This document shows positions 53,332 through 62,357 of a DNA stretch of 64,000 nt, one piece after another; the first letter of the stretch is position 1; each line of letters begins with the position of its first letter. The translations under genes and the position numbers were made by a program. Origin of the DNA: Candidatus Rifleibacteriota bacterium (GTDB lineage: Bacteria; Muiribacteriota; Ozemobacteria; Ozemobacterales; Ozemobacteraceae); the NCBI GenBank assembly GCA_015233565.1, contig JADFXM010000002.1, forward strand, positions 186,001 through 250,000. The letters are read 5' to 3'. The notes beneath the pieces were generated by a model. That model searched no databases and had not been told where the DNA came from. It worked only from the letters and a program-made list of their open reading frames with translations.

Positions 53332-54223
53332 TTTTGGAAAAAGAGGTCAAGTCTCTCAATGAAAATAGGCTTCCGGAAATTCCTAAAACAATTCCCACCA
53401 TTAACAATTTTACCGACAACTTGAAGATCTGTGAGAAATCGATGTCAATATAGAAAAATGGAACTAATAATCCTATCCGGGCTACAATAAATTTATATGA
53501 AACAATGAGTAGAAATACAGCGACTAAAGCTCCAATCAATCCCTGAATCATTCCTTCAATCAGAAATGGCCATCTGATAAACCAGTTGGTTGCACCAACC
53601 AGACGCATAATAATTATTTCCTCACGCCTCAAAAAGAGAGTAAGAGAAATAGTGTTGTACACTATAAAGAAGGAGGCCAAGCCCAGAAAAACTATGACGA
53701 TCAAAGTTCCAGCCCAGAATAAATCGCTGACTCCTTTAAATCTCTTGAAAGCCTCTTCCCCATAGAAAACGCTCTCTACTCCGGAAAAACCTTTTAATTT
53801 CTGTACAAGTTCTTCTACCATTTTCTCGGATTTTACTTTTATCCGGACAGAATAAGGCAAAGGATTGTCGGACCCGGACATTCCAAATAATTTTTGGTCC
53901 TCTTTATCCAGAAACAATTCTGAAATTGCTTCATTTGGAGTAATTATCTTTACTTCGCCGACTTCTCCCATTTGGGAAATTCTTTCTTTCAATTGACTAA
54001 CCTCTATTTCCCCAACAGTAGGAGCCATAAATGCTGTAACCATAGCTTCATTCTGAAGTCTTTTTAAAAATGCCTCCAAATGAAGTGACCCAAGTAAAAA
54101 GCCACCCATCAGAAGCAATGAAACGGCAATTGTCGAAATTGTAATCGCCGTCATCATTACAGCTCTTCGTGAGTTAGTCAGCGCTTCACGAAAAAAGAAA
54201 GCAGTGTTTGACAAAATTGACAT
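53318..54223 (-). CDS. ftsX: Cell-division permease-like protein FtsX
   Basis: FtsX with the ATPase FtsE controls peptidoglycan hydrolase activation at the septum. The 301-residue protein has a first membrane helix near 20-48 (MTAITISTIAVSLLLMGGFLLG), a periplasmic domain of about 120 residues, and three more helices (TLIVIVFLGLASFFIVYNTI, LIGALVAVFLLIVSYKFIV, LLMVGIVLGISGSLF), the standard FtsX layout. The cytoplasmic loop FLRREEIIIMRLVGATNWFIRWPFLIEG is the family signature. It starts 12 bp after ftsE and overlaps envC. Confidence 0.95.
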   Translation of the reverse strand: MSILSNTAFFFREALTNSRRAVMMTAITISTIAVSLLLMGGFLLGSLHLEAFLKRLQNEAMVTAFMAPTVGEIEVSQLKERISQMGEVGEVKIITPNEAISELFLDKEDQKLFGMSGSDNPLPYSVRIKVKSEKMVEELVQKLKGFSGVESVFYGEEAFKRFKGVSDLFWAGTLIVIVFLGLASFFIVYNTISLTLFLRREEIIIMRLVGATNWFIRWPFLIEGMIQGLIGALVAVFLLIVSYKFIVARIGLLVPFFYIDIDFSQIFKLSVKLLMVGIVLGISGSLFSLRDLTSFSKNEIK

Positions 54224-54235
54224 CGTTTCTCCCCG

Positions 54236-54919
54236 TTATTCGTAGGCGTAGGTACCGTTGGCTTCATCCTTAACTATACGCCCTTCGACCAGGGCAACCA
54301 CCCTTTTCCTAAGCTTGTTGACAAGATAATGGTTATGTGTTGCCATGATGATTGTGGTCCCTTTTCCGTTGATTTCCATAAACAGTTGCATGATTTCCAG
54401 TGAAATCATGGGGTCAAGGTTCCCTGTTGGTTCGTCGGTAATAAGTATCAAGGGGTTATTTACTATTGCCCGAGCTATGCAAACTCTTTGTTGCTCACCG
54501 CCTGATAACTCATCAGGAAACATCCGCCTTTTATGCGACAAACCCACTAATTCCAGCACTTCCTGCACGCGAACATTAATTTTATCTTCGCTGGTTCCCA
54601 GAACTCTGAGGCCAAAACCTACATTTTCCGCGACTGTCCTTCGTTTCAGAAGTTGAAAATCCTGTAAAACAATCCCCATATTCCGCCTTAAAAAGGGAAT
54701 TCTGGAATCAGCCATCGAAACAATGTCCTTGCCGTCAATGAATATTTTCCCTTCAGTGGGCATATCTTCTCTGAAAAGGAGTTTAAGAAATGTGCTTTTT
54801 CCGGCACCGCTTGGCCCGACAAGAAATAGGAAATCGCCCGCTTCAACATTCAAACTAATGTTCGAAAGAGCTCTGACACCATTTGGATAAATCTTTGTTA
54901 CATTTTGAATTTTTATCAT
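54236..54919 (-). CDS. ftsE: Cell-division ATPase FtsE
   Basis: This 227-residue ABC ATPase partners FtsX. Walker A is VGPSGAGKST (34-43), the Q-loop is VLQDFQLL, the signature is LSGGEQQRVCIARAI, Walker B is LILITDEPTGNLD and the switch His is in IIMATHNHYLV; all are intact. The IYPNGVRALSNISL opening and YAYE end are typical of FtsE. It heads the minus-strand ftsE-ftsX-envC-ctpA order. The 305-bp gap upstream is divergent with the pilT-like gene. Confidence 0.95.
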   Translation of the reverse strand: MIKIQNVTKIYPNGVRALSNISLNVEAGDFLFLVGPSGAGKSTFLKLLFREDMPTEGKIFIDGKDIVSMADSRIPFLRRNMGIVLQDFQLLKRRTVAENVGFGLRVLGTSEDKINVRVQEVLELVGLSHKRRMFPDELSGGEQQRVCIARAIVNNPLILITDEPTGNLDPMISLEIMQLFMEINGKGTTIIMATHNHYLVNKLRKRVVALVEGRIVKDEANGTYAYE

Positions 54920-55224
54920 GATCCCACTACGAAAAAGAAATTTTCAGGAATAATATCGGCTGGAAATTGGAAATAACTGAGCAAACTTTCAGTATCCTAT
55001 TCAAGCATGTGAATTAGGACAAACACAAAAATATCATTGTCAATTATTTTCATTTTTCGGACGATTTAGTATGATAAGGGGTAAAAGCAATACATTTTAA
55101 TCGTGCCGGATAACATAGGACGGATTCGGTCTTTATTTCTCCAATTCGTCGTAAAAATACGGCTTTTAGCGTTGTGAATGATATAATGGGTGATACAAGA
55201 AATTGATACTGCGGAGAGCGTCAA
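54920..55224. other. Divergent promoter region between ftsE and the PilT-like gene
   Basis: This AT-rich region holds no ORF of note. It must carry promoters for both directions; only the rightward one (55179-55187) is clear. GGAG at about 55213-55216 precedes the PilT-like ATG. Confidence 0.5.
55179..55187 (+). promoter_or_regulatory. Extended -10 promoter for the PilT-like operon
   Basis: TG-a-TATAAT is a perfect extended -10 element. No good -35 is seen, which is normal for this class. Transcription would start near 55194, about 31 nt before the ATG at 55225. Confidence 0.55.
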
Positions 55225-56313
55225 ATGATTTTTGAACTTCTCAAGCTTTGCTACGAGAAAGGGGCTTCCGATCTTCATTTTAAGGTCGGCTATCCTCCTG
55301 TTTTAAGAATTGACGGAAGCATGATTCCCATGAAGAAAATGCCCGTCATTACGGAGGTCGACTACGAGGTAATGCTGGAGGGAATACTTGACGACTACCA
55401 GCTTATCAAATTCAAGGAGCATAAGAAACTTGATTTGGGATATAGCTTTTTGAATACCCGTTTTCGGGTGAACCTATTTTACGATTTCCATGGTGGAAAC
55501 GCAGTTTTCAGGATGATCCCTTTTTTGAATTTGTCCTTCGACGACATCGGGCTCCCCAAAGCCGGCCGCCTTCTGATCGAAAGACCGCATGGCCTTATCA
55601 TGGTCACAGGGGCTACCGGTGCCGGAAAATCCACCACCCTTTCGGCATTCATAACGCATATTAACAATACCCGCACAAAAAGCATCATTACTATCGAAGA
55701 CCCGATTGAATATATTTTCATGGACAACAAAAGTATTATCAGCCAAAGGCAAGTGGGAGTTGATTGCCCTACATTTGATAGGGGAATCAGGGGTGCCTTG
55801 CAAACCGATGCCGATATCATCATGGTTGGAGAGCTAAGAGATCCTGAAGCGGTTGAAATGACTTTGATGGCGGCAGAATGCGGTAAGTTGGTTTTTGCAA
55901 CACTTCACAGCAATACTTCCGTGCAGGGAATAGACCGCTTTGTAAATCTGTTCCCAATTGCTCAACAGTCCCAGATAATGAGCCGGCTTTCGACCTCTCT
56001 TTTAGGCATAATCACCCAAACCCTGATTCCGAAGAAGATGTCAAAGGGCCGAATTGCCGCTTTTGAAATATTGATAGCGATTCCAACGGTCAAAGGGTTG
56101 ATCGGCGAAAACCGCATGCATATGATCCAATCGTATCAGGAAGCAGGTGGTGAGACTGGAATGTGCACATTGGACCAATCTCTAGCCTTGTTAATTTCCC
56201 AAAATAAAATCAGTGCGGAAGAAGGAATGATGAAAGCAGTTAGTCCAACTGTTTTGAAGAAATATTTGGAACAACAGTCAATCCCCGAAGAAACCGGAGG
56301 GAAGGCGCAATGA
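55225..56313 (+). CDS. PilT-like ATPase (first copy)
   Basis: The 362-residue PilT/PilU-like ATPase begins MIFELLKLCYEKGASDLHFKVG, the family start. Walker A is TGATGAGKSTT near 128, the Asp box is TIEDPIEYIF, Walker B is DADIIMVGELRD, and the His box is ATLHSNT, so ATPase residues are intact. The C-terminal motif that is AIRNLIRE in classic PilT reads TVKGLIGENR, so coupling to the pilus machinery may differ. It overlaps the next PilT-like gene by 4 bp (ATGA) and is co-transcribed with it, the HEAT/TPR gene and the UbiA-like gene. Confidence 0.9.
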   Translation: MIFELLKLCYEKGASDLHFKVGYPPVLRIDGSMIPMKKMPVITEVDYEVMLEGILDDYQLIKFKEHKKLDLGYSFLNTRFRVNLFYDFHGGNAVFRMIPFLNLSFDDIGLPKAGRLLIERPHGLIMVTGATGAGKSTTLSAFITHINNTRTKSIITIEDPIEYIFMDNKSIISQRQVGVDCPTFDRGIRGALQTDADIIMVGELRDPEAVEMTLMAAECGKLVFATLHSNTSVQGIDRFVNLFPIAQQSQIMSRLSTSLLGIITQTLIPKKMSKGRIAAFEILIAIPTVKGLIGENRMHMIQSYQEAGGETGMCTLDQSLALLISQNKISAEEGMMKAVSPTVLKKYLEQQSIPEETGGKAQ

Positions 56314-57353
56314 AACCCAAAATTTTCCGCTATTTTGATGAAGCGTTCAGACTTGGAGCATCAGACCTGACCTTGAAAACCGGTGCTCCGCCGACCTTCA
56401 GAATAAACGGACATTTGATCTTCTCAGAAGAAGAAGCGCTGGTTGCTCAGGAAATGTATGACATTTTCCTTCCGATTCTCACTACTGATAAACAAATGAA
56501 TCTGAGACAAAACTTCGAGACTTTCTCACTGTTCCAGTATCGCAAAAAATGGAGAATCAGATATTACATATATCAACAAAGGGAAGGCCTTGCCGGCTCC
56601 TTCAGATTCATTCCCACGACCGTCCCATCCATCAGAGCCCTTTTACTACCTGAAGCTCTCGATGTACAAGCTTGCAGGCCGCGCGGACTGTTTCTGGTTA
56701 CGGGGCCGGCGGGAGCCGGAAAATCCCACACCATGGCTGCAATGGTGAATGCTATCAATTTTCGGTTCGCCAGGCATATAATTACCATGGAAAATCCGAT
56801 CGAATTTTGTTACACCCCTAATCAGTCAATATTCACTCAAATCGAGATTGGAACACAAATTCCGAGTTATCAAGAAGCTTTGACAAATGCCCTTCGGGAA
56901 GACCCTGATGTAATGATGATCGGGGAAATGCAGGACCGAAAAACAGTTGAAATGGCTCTGGTAGCATCAGAAACCGGGCATTTCGTCATTTCTACGCTTC
57001 CTACGCTGGGAGCAGTCCCTACTCTTGAGCGCCTTGAATCCTTTTTCCCTGTAGATAAACAGGAAGAAGTCCGGACGCAGATTTCTATGAATCTTCTTGG
57101 AATTTTTTCGCAAATTCTGATTCCCAAAATGGCTCCTGATCAGCCTGCAAACATTGCTTACGAACTTTGCATCATTAATTCCGGAATGCGCACACTAATT
57201 CGTGACAAAAAATATAATCAGGTGCACTCTGCCATGTTAATGGCGCGAAAAGAAGGGTGCGTCACCCTTAAGGATACACTTGGAAAGCTATTGAGACTGG
57301 AAAACGTCAATGCAGATCTAGTCAAAGCAATGCTTCAGGAGATCGTCGAATGA
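56310..57353 (+). CDS. PilT-like ATPase (second copy, degenerate boxes)
   Basis: The 347-residue paralogue starts MKPKIFRYFDEAFRLGASDLTLKTG. Walker A is present (TGPAGAGKSHT) and Walker B is mostly kept (EDPDVMMIGEMQD). The Asp box has lost its Asp (TMENPIEFCY in place of I-E-D-P) and the His box is STLPTLG in place of T-L-H-T. In PilT these residues couple ATP binding to subunit motion, so this copy may be weak or regulatory, perhaps forming mixed rings with the copy just upstream. It overlaps both neighbours by 4 bp. Confidence 0.87.
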   Translation: MKPKIFRYFDEAFRLGASDLTLKTGAPPTFRINGHLIFSEEEALVAQEMYDIFLPILTTDKQMNLRQNFETFSLFQYRKKWRIRYYIYQQREGLAGSFRFIPTTVPSIRALLLPEALDVQACRPRGLFLVTGPAGAGKSHTMAAMVNAINFRFARHIITMENPIEFCYTPNQSIFTQIEIGTQIPSYQEALTNALREDPDVMMIGEMQDRKTVEMALVASETGHFVISTLPTLGAVPTLERLESFFPVDKQEEVRTQISMNLLGIFSQILIPKMAPDQPANIAYELCIINSGMRTLIRDKKYNQVHSAMLMARKEGCVTLKDTLGKLLRLENVNADLVKAMLQEIVE

Positions 57354-59836
57354 AGAATATTTTTCATGAAAGAGTTCTGGAACTTCAAACAAAGGCTTCT
57401 TCAGCCCTTATCGGACTGATAAATACAGAACCTCCACTAAAAACCAAAATGCTTGCGCTAAAAGCCCTTGGCAGAATCAAAACTCCTTCTGCACGAGAAA
57501 CCGTTTGTACGATTTTCGCTCAACATTCTGATGAAGAAGAAGCGCTTGAAGCTCTCTCAACTTCCGGTGGAGAAGAAGCTTTGGCCATTATGCTGAAGGC
57601 GGCAAAAAACCCCAGTTCCAAAAACAGGGATCTGCTTGTCGAAAGCATCGCTGAATATAAAACGAGGGAATGTTTTGAATTCCTCAGAGAAATGTTGAAG
57701 GATTCTGAAAGATTGGTGAGAGCACAAGCTGCATTTGGTCTGTTTAATCATGGCGGACGTGAAGCTGCACTGGCATTGTGTCAATTTATTTCCGACCCGG
57801 ATGAATGGATCTCCATGAATATTCTCAAACTCCTTTGCAGATTGAAAGAACATGAATCGATCCCATTTCTTGCCGAACAATATTCCCGGGATGAAGACAT
57901 CAGACGTAAAGCACAGATGGTCAGTTTCCTTTCGAGATTTCGGTCAGTCACGCTTTTGAATATTTTCGATGACGGTTTGAAAAGCCACGATGCACGATTA
58001 AAGGCCAACTCAATTGAGGCCATTGGAGAACTGGAGCTTCCTCCAAGAGAAATTTCCTCGCGAATAATGCCTTATTTAAAAGATCCCAACAACAGAATAA
58101 GAGCAAACGCAATTCTTGCTTTAGTTCGGACAGAAAATGAAGTTATTAAACCATTGATTTCTGATATGGCGAAATCAGATGACATCCAATTGAGACGAAG
58201 CGCTGCTTATATTTTGAGTCGGGTAATACCTGAAGGATATGAGGATTTAGCGTCCAAACTTTGCCATGACGAATCAGATGATGTAAGGAAAAGAATGATT
58301 CTATCCTTGAAATCCTTCCCAAAGGAATTCTCGAAGGGAATCATCGAAAATGCAATTTCAGACAGCAACCCCTGGATTAGAAAATACGCCGTGGAAATTG
58401 TTTCCCAATTTCCTGATTTTCCAGTACAGGCAATCATCAAACAATTCAGACAGGAAGATCGTACCCCCAATATTGTTGCCTGTATGAACTTTTTCTCAAC
58501 TCACTACAACGATGAAGCTGTTAAATCAATAAAAAACCGCATGCGTGATAAGCGTCCGGAAGTAGTAAAAACGATTGTCAGCACCCTTGGAAAAATTTTG
58601 GGATTCGAAGGTTTAAAGGGAATTTCCCGTCAGATAAACTACCATGATCCCCAAATTTTGCGGGCTTATTCAATTGAATATTTTTCACTTGGCGGAAAAG
58701 AGATCTTCCAGTCTGTTGTTGATAAGGCTGTGCAACCACGTATTCCAAGCGCAGGCGATCTTTATCTGCCAACTCTTGAAGGATGTCTCGAATTACTGGA
58801 TCTTGGGGAAAAAATGCCCAAAAATCTAATGGACGAGTTGTCCAGAATTCCTCAAACTGAAATCCTACCTCCTCCCAAGCCGGTCGAAGAACCTCCGAAA
58901 GCTGAAAAAAGCTATGATAGAGCTATTCCCGCCGATGGGATTGATCAAAAGCAACTGTTATCAACAGAATTTTTGGATTTAGGAGCGTCTGAAGGAAAGC
59001 CGGAAGAAATTTTGGAAAAGAAACCTCAGGCGGATCAAAAACTTCCCAAACAACCCAAAATTCCTCATTCATTTCAAGCTGGTGTTAAATTTTTCCACCT
59101 GGGAAAATACCGCCAAGCAAAGAAGGCATTTTTCACTGCACTTGAAGAAAATTCAGATCTAATAAAAGCACATTTGTACATTGGATTAATGGCCTGGGAA
59201 CAAAAGGATGCAGAACAAGCCAGAGAATCACTTTCCAGGTTTCTTGCATCAGAGCCTGAAAATACCAAAGCCCTTCACATCATGGGAAAAATTTACAAGG
59301 GTAATCGTGACTGGGAGAATCTCGTAAAAACTTATGATTTGCTACTTAAAATAGGAGGAACCCTTAAGGAAAAAGTGGAATTCCAGATCAGAAAAGACCT
59401 TGGAATTGCCCTTGAATACATGAAAAGATTTGAGGATGCCAGACCACACCTGGAAGACGCCTACAGAATAGATCCGGATGACGAGGAAACAGCTTATTAT
59501 CTTTCAATGGCCTACTACCAGTTGAAAAACTTTTTACAATCTGAAACCACCCTAATGGAGCTGCTCAGAACAATATCACCCAAGTCTCATCTTTATACAA
59601 TGGCGAATTCCTTATTGGACAAGATTCGCGAGAATATTTCTGCTGAGAGGGATCAAAATAAGAATTTTGAAGACAATGACGAAGGGAATTCAATTTCTGA
59701 TAAAGAAGGTATTGATGACTTTGAGGGAAATGAGATTCCCGATGACTCCTTTTTGGAACCCTCAGAAGACGAAGGCTCCAAAGGAAATTTTTTTGATGAA
59801 GATTATCAAGAACCCAATCCTCCCAAAGGACAATGA
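57350..59836 (+). CDS. HEAT-repeat/TPR scaffold protein
   Basis: The 828-residue cytoplasmic protein has no signal peptide. Residues about 15-480 are HEAT-type repeats (pairs of helices such as AREALA.., PSARETVCTIFAQHSDEE, ARLKANSIEAIGELELP). A linker (about 500-580, Pro/Lys/Glu-rich) leads to TPR units (600-770), including AGVKFFHLGKYRQAKKAFFTAL, and a very acidic tail (EDNDEGNS..EDEGSKGN). It joins two protein-binding solenoids and has no enzyme motif. Being coupled by ATGA overlaps to a PilT-like ATPase and a UbiA-like gene, it may organise the ATPases; that is inference. Confidence 0.85.
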   Translation: MKNIFHERVLELQTKASSALIGLINTEPPLKTKMLALKALGRIKTPSARETVCTIFAQHSDEEEALEALSTSGGEEALAIMLKAAKNPSSKNRDLLVESIAEYKTRECFEFLREMLKDSERLVRAQAAFGLFNHGGREAALALCQFISDPDEWISMNILKLLCRLKEHESIPFLAEQYSRDEDIRRKAQMVSFLSRFRSVTLLNIFDDGLKSHDARLKANSIEAIGELELPPREISSRIMPYLKDPNNRIRANAILALVRTENEVIKPLISDMAKSDDIQLRRSAAYILSRVIPEGYEDLASKLCHDESDDVRKRMILSLKSFPKEFSKGIIENAISDSNPWIRKYAVEIVSQFPDFPVQAIIKQFRQEDRTPNIVACMNFFSTHYNDEAVKSIKNRMRDKRPEVVKTIVSTLGKILGFEGLKGISRQINYHDPQILRAYSIEYFSLGGKEIFQSVVDKAVQPRIPSAGDLYLPTLEGCLELLDLGEKMPKNLMDELSRIPQTEILPPPKPVEEPPKAEKSYDRAIPADGIDQKQLLSTEFLDLGASEGKPEEILEKKPQADQKLPKQPKIPHSFQAGVKFFHLGKYRQAKKAFFTALEENSDLIKAHLYIGLMAWEQKDAEQARESLSRFLASEPENTKALHIMGKIYKGNRDWENLVKTYDLLLKIGGTLKEKVEFQIRKDLGIALEYMKRFEDARPHLEDAYRIDPDDEETAYYLSMAYYQLKNFLQSETTLMELLRTISPKSHLYTMANSLLDKIRENISAERDQNKNFEDNDEGNSISDKEGIDDFEGNEIPDDSFLEPSEDEGSKGNFFDEDYQEPNPPKGQ

Positions 59837-60822
59837 TTGGGGGAAAAGGAATCATGCATTCGATATTTTCCAAGGCTTTTTGTTATGGTTATTGGCTGCA
59901 ATTAAGGCCCTATCTGTTCTTCATCTCAGGAATTTCAGGACTAATTGGGCTTTCTATTAACCCAATCGAGGGATGGTTCAGACTATTCATTGCTTTTGTA
60001 GCTTTTTTTTTACTCTTTGGTTTTGGCCAGGCCCTTATTGACGTTTTCCAAATTGCCAGGGATTCCCTTGTCTCACCGAACAAACCTCTCTGCCGAGAAG
60101 CAATATCCAAAACTCAGGTTTTTGCTGTTAGCTCTGTTGGTTTACTTTTTTGCGTTGCGATTTTTTCTGTCCTGAATCCATTAACCTTTTGGATTGGTTT
60201 GGCAGGTGTCATGGGGCTGGTTGCTTATACGTGGTTTGAAAAAAGATGGTGGGGAGGGCTTTTTTGGAAATCATGGATAGCAGCCACTCTTCCGGTGATA
60301 GGCTTTTTATGCTTCGAACCTTCCTACGAAAAGATATTTTTGTCGGAAAAATTATGGGCTGCAATGGGAAGTATTTTCTTTAGCTACTCGGTTTTTGTTC
60401 TTTTGGGGTATTACAAGGATATTTCAGTAAATTCCAGGGCAGGGTACAATACTTTTCCGGTTGTATTCGGATGGAACGCTGGTCTTTTTATCAGTTCCTG
60501 CTTTCTTACACTGACGTTTATTTTTGGATTTTGGCTGTTTGTCTTTAAACTGATGCCAGCAGAATTCGACCCGGTCTTTGTCCTTGCGACCGTATTGTGG
60601 AGTTCTGGAATTGCTTTTGGTGCTTTTGCACACAGATTGATGCTCAGAATCAATAGGGAAAGACTTGCCCATTTAGCTATAATCCATGCAGTAAGGAGCT
60701 TTGTTCTTATTCACTGCGGAATAGTTATAGCCCTTAATCCCGGGTTAAAGTGGTTCATTCTTTTTTTCTGTTTGGCATTTGAATACTTCATCAGGGCTAG
60801 ACCCGAAAAATCGCAAATTTAA
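59833..60822 (+). CDS. UbiA-family prenyltransferase-like membrane protein
   Basis: The 329-residue integral membrane protein has about eight hydrophobic helices. UbiA motifs are recognisable though altered. Motif 1 is LIDVFQIARDSLVSPNKPL, where classic UbiA has N-D-x-x-D and R-P-L; the first Asn is lost. Motif 2 is YYKDISVNSRAGYNTFPVVFG, close to the K-D-x-x-D..A-G-x-x-T-x-P-V-V-F-G pattern. So prenyl transfer is possible but the metal site is weakened. ATG at 59833 overlaps the stop of the scaffold gene; ATG 59854 with GGGGG upstream is an alternative start. It converges on the downstream pilT with a 32-bp gap. Confidence 0.8.
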   Translation: MIGGKGIMHSIFSKAFCYGYWLQLRPYLFFISGISGLIGLSINPIEGWFRLFIAFVAFFLLFGFGQALIDVFQIARDSLVSPNKPLCREAISKTQVFAVSSVGLLFCVAIFSVLNPLTFWIGLAGVMGLVAYTWFEKRWWGGLFWKSWIAATLPVIGFLCFEPSYEKIFLSEKLWAAMGSIFFSYSVFVLLGYYKDISVNSRAGYNTFPVVFGWNAGLFISSCFLTLTFIFGFWLFVFKLMPAEFDPVFVLATVLWSSGIAFGAFAHRLMLRINRERLAHLAIIHAVRSFVLIHCGIVIALNPGLKWFILFFCLAFEYFIRARPEKSQI

Positions 60823-60854
60823 TTTTAGTGGCTATGTTGGGTTATAGAGTGAAA

Positions 60855-62333
60855 TCAACCATTGCGGGGTTTGTACTGTTCAAAGTTCTTTTTATCAAAT
60901 GCCCGTCTGTAAGCTTCTTCTGGAGCTATTTTCCTTGATTTTACCAAATCCATTAGTGCCTGATCCATGGTTTGCATTCCAAGCTGTTTGCTTGTCTGGA
61001 GTATTGAAACCAATTGAAAGGTTTTGTTTTCACGGATCATATTTGCAACAGCAGGAACATTGATAAGTATTTCCACTGCAACTACGCGGGAATTTCCTTC
61101 AACAGTAGGAATCAATTGTTGAGCAATGATTCCCTGCAGGGCTTCCGCAAGTTGAGTTCTTATCTGTTCCTGCTGATGTGCAGGGAACACATCAACCACA
61201 CGATCAACTGTTTGAGGAGCAGAGGGGGTGTGGAGAGTTGCAAAAACGAGATGTCCGGTTTCTGCGGCGGTTACTGCCAGTGATATCGTTTCATAATCAC
61301 GCAATTCCCCTACAAGAATCACGTTGGGATCTTCTCGAAGAGCCGCCCGCAAGGCATTTGCAAAAGACTTGGTGTTACATCCGACTTCACGTTGATTAAC
61401 AATACATTTCTTATGCTGATGTACAAATTCAATAGGATCTTCAATGGTAAGAATATGTTCCTGCCGCTCTTCGTTGATCAAGTCAACCATAGCGGCAAGG
61501 GTTGTTGACTTTCCCGAGCCAGTCGGGCCGGTAACCAGAACCAAACCTTTATTTCTCCGTGCCAAGGTAGTAAGAATGGGAGGGAGGTTTAAATCCTGGA
61601 GAGTTTTGATGGAATTTGGGATAACCCTGAAAACTCCTCCCATTCCCAATCGATTTTGAAAAAGATTGCATCTGTATCTTGAAACCCCGTGAATTTCGTA
61701 AGAAATGTCAAGTTCCCAGTCTTTTTCAAATTTGGCTCGCTGTTCATTAGTCACAAATTCAAAGATCAGTTTTTGTGAATATTGGGTAGTAAGAGGCGGA
61801 AGGTCGGTTGGCCAAAGTCTTCCATTCAGTCGCATCATCGGAGGGGATCCGACGGTGAGGTGCAAGTCAGAGCCTTTTTTTTGTACTACAAGAGAAAGCA
61901 AATCGTTGATTGTGTAATCTTCGACTCCTCTTGCCGGCCCTGGTCGGGAAGTTGCTGATTTGAATTCGGACTGAGTCGGAAAACCGGTTGTTGATGGATT
62001 TGCAGGTCTGGCAACTGCCGGGGAAGGTATTCCGGTGGGAGCAGGGCCGGGGGGGGGAGGTGACATTCCCGGTGGCCGCTGTGGAGGAATATTTGGTCGT
62101 GCTGGTTGAGCCGGCTGGCCTGGTTGAACTGGTTGACCAGGTTGAGCAGGATGAATACCGGGTGGCCGCAGAGAACCGGGAGTGCCCTGTGTGCCGGGTG
62201 AACCAGGTGCAGGCGGTTGGCGCAATTGCCCTGGCGGTAAAGGGGCTTTGGGAGGAGTTTCGCCCTCAGTGGGCTTTTCGCCACTTTCCCCGCCACCAAA
62301 TAATTTTCCAAAAAAACTGTCTTGATCGCTCAT
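60855..62333 (-). CDS. pilT: PilT ATPase with proline-rich N-terminus
   Basis: The 492-residue protein has an N-terminal disordered part (residues 1-145) rich in Pro, Gly and Gln (PPGQLRQPPAPGSPGTQ), then a canonical PilT. Signatures are intact: KKGSDLHLTVGSPP, Walker A TGPTGSGKSTT, TIEDPIEFVHQ, Walker B EDPNVILVGELRDYET, and ATLHTPSAPQTVDRVVD. The conserved C-terminal motif reads AVANMIRENKT, near the AIRNLIRE of PilT. Retraction ATPases disassemble type IV pili. This is the most classical of the four ATPases in the window. It begins 24 bp after the GspE-like gene on the same strand. Confidence 0.92.
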   Translation of the reverse strand: MSDQDSFFGKLFGGGESGEKPTEGETPPKAPLPPGQLRQPPAPGSPGTQGTPGSLRPPGIHPAQPGQPVQPGQPAQPARPNIPPQRPPGMSPPPPGPAPTGIPSPAVARPANPSTTGFPTQSEFKSATSRPGPARGVEDYTINDLLSLVVQKKGSDLHLTVGSPPMMRLNGRLWPTDLPPLTTQYSQKLIFEFVTNEQRAKFEKDWELDISYEIHGVSRYRCNLFQNRLGMGGVFRVIPNSIKTLQDLNLPPILTTLARRNKGLVLVTGPTGSGKSTTLAAMVDLINEERQEHILTIEDPIEFVHQHKKCIVNQREVGCNTKSFANALRAALREDPNVILVGELRDYETISLAVTAAETGHLVFATLHTPSAPQTVDRVVDVFPAHQQEQIRTQLAEALQGIIAQQLIPTVEGNSRVVAVEILINVPAVANMIRENKTFQLVSILQTSKQLGMQTMDQALMDLVKSRKIAPEEAYRRAFDKKNFEQYKPRNG

Positions 62334-62357
62334 TTTATCTTTCGAAAAAAAACATTT

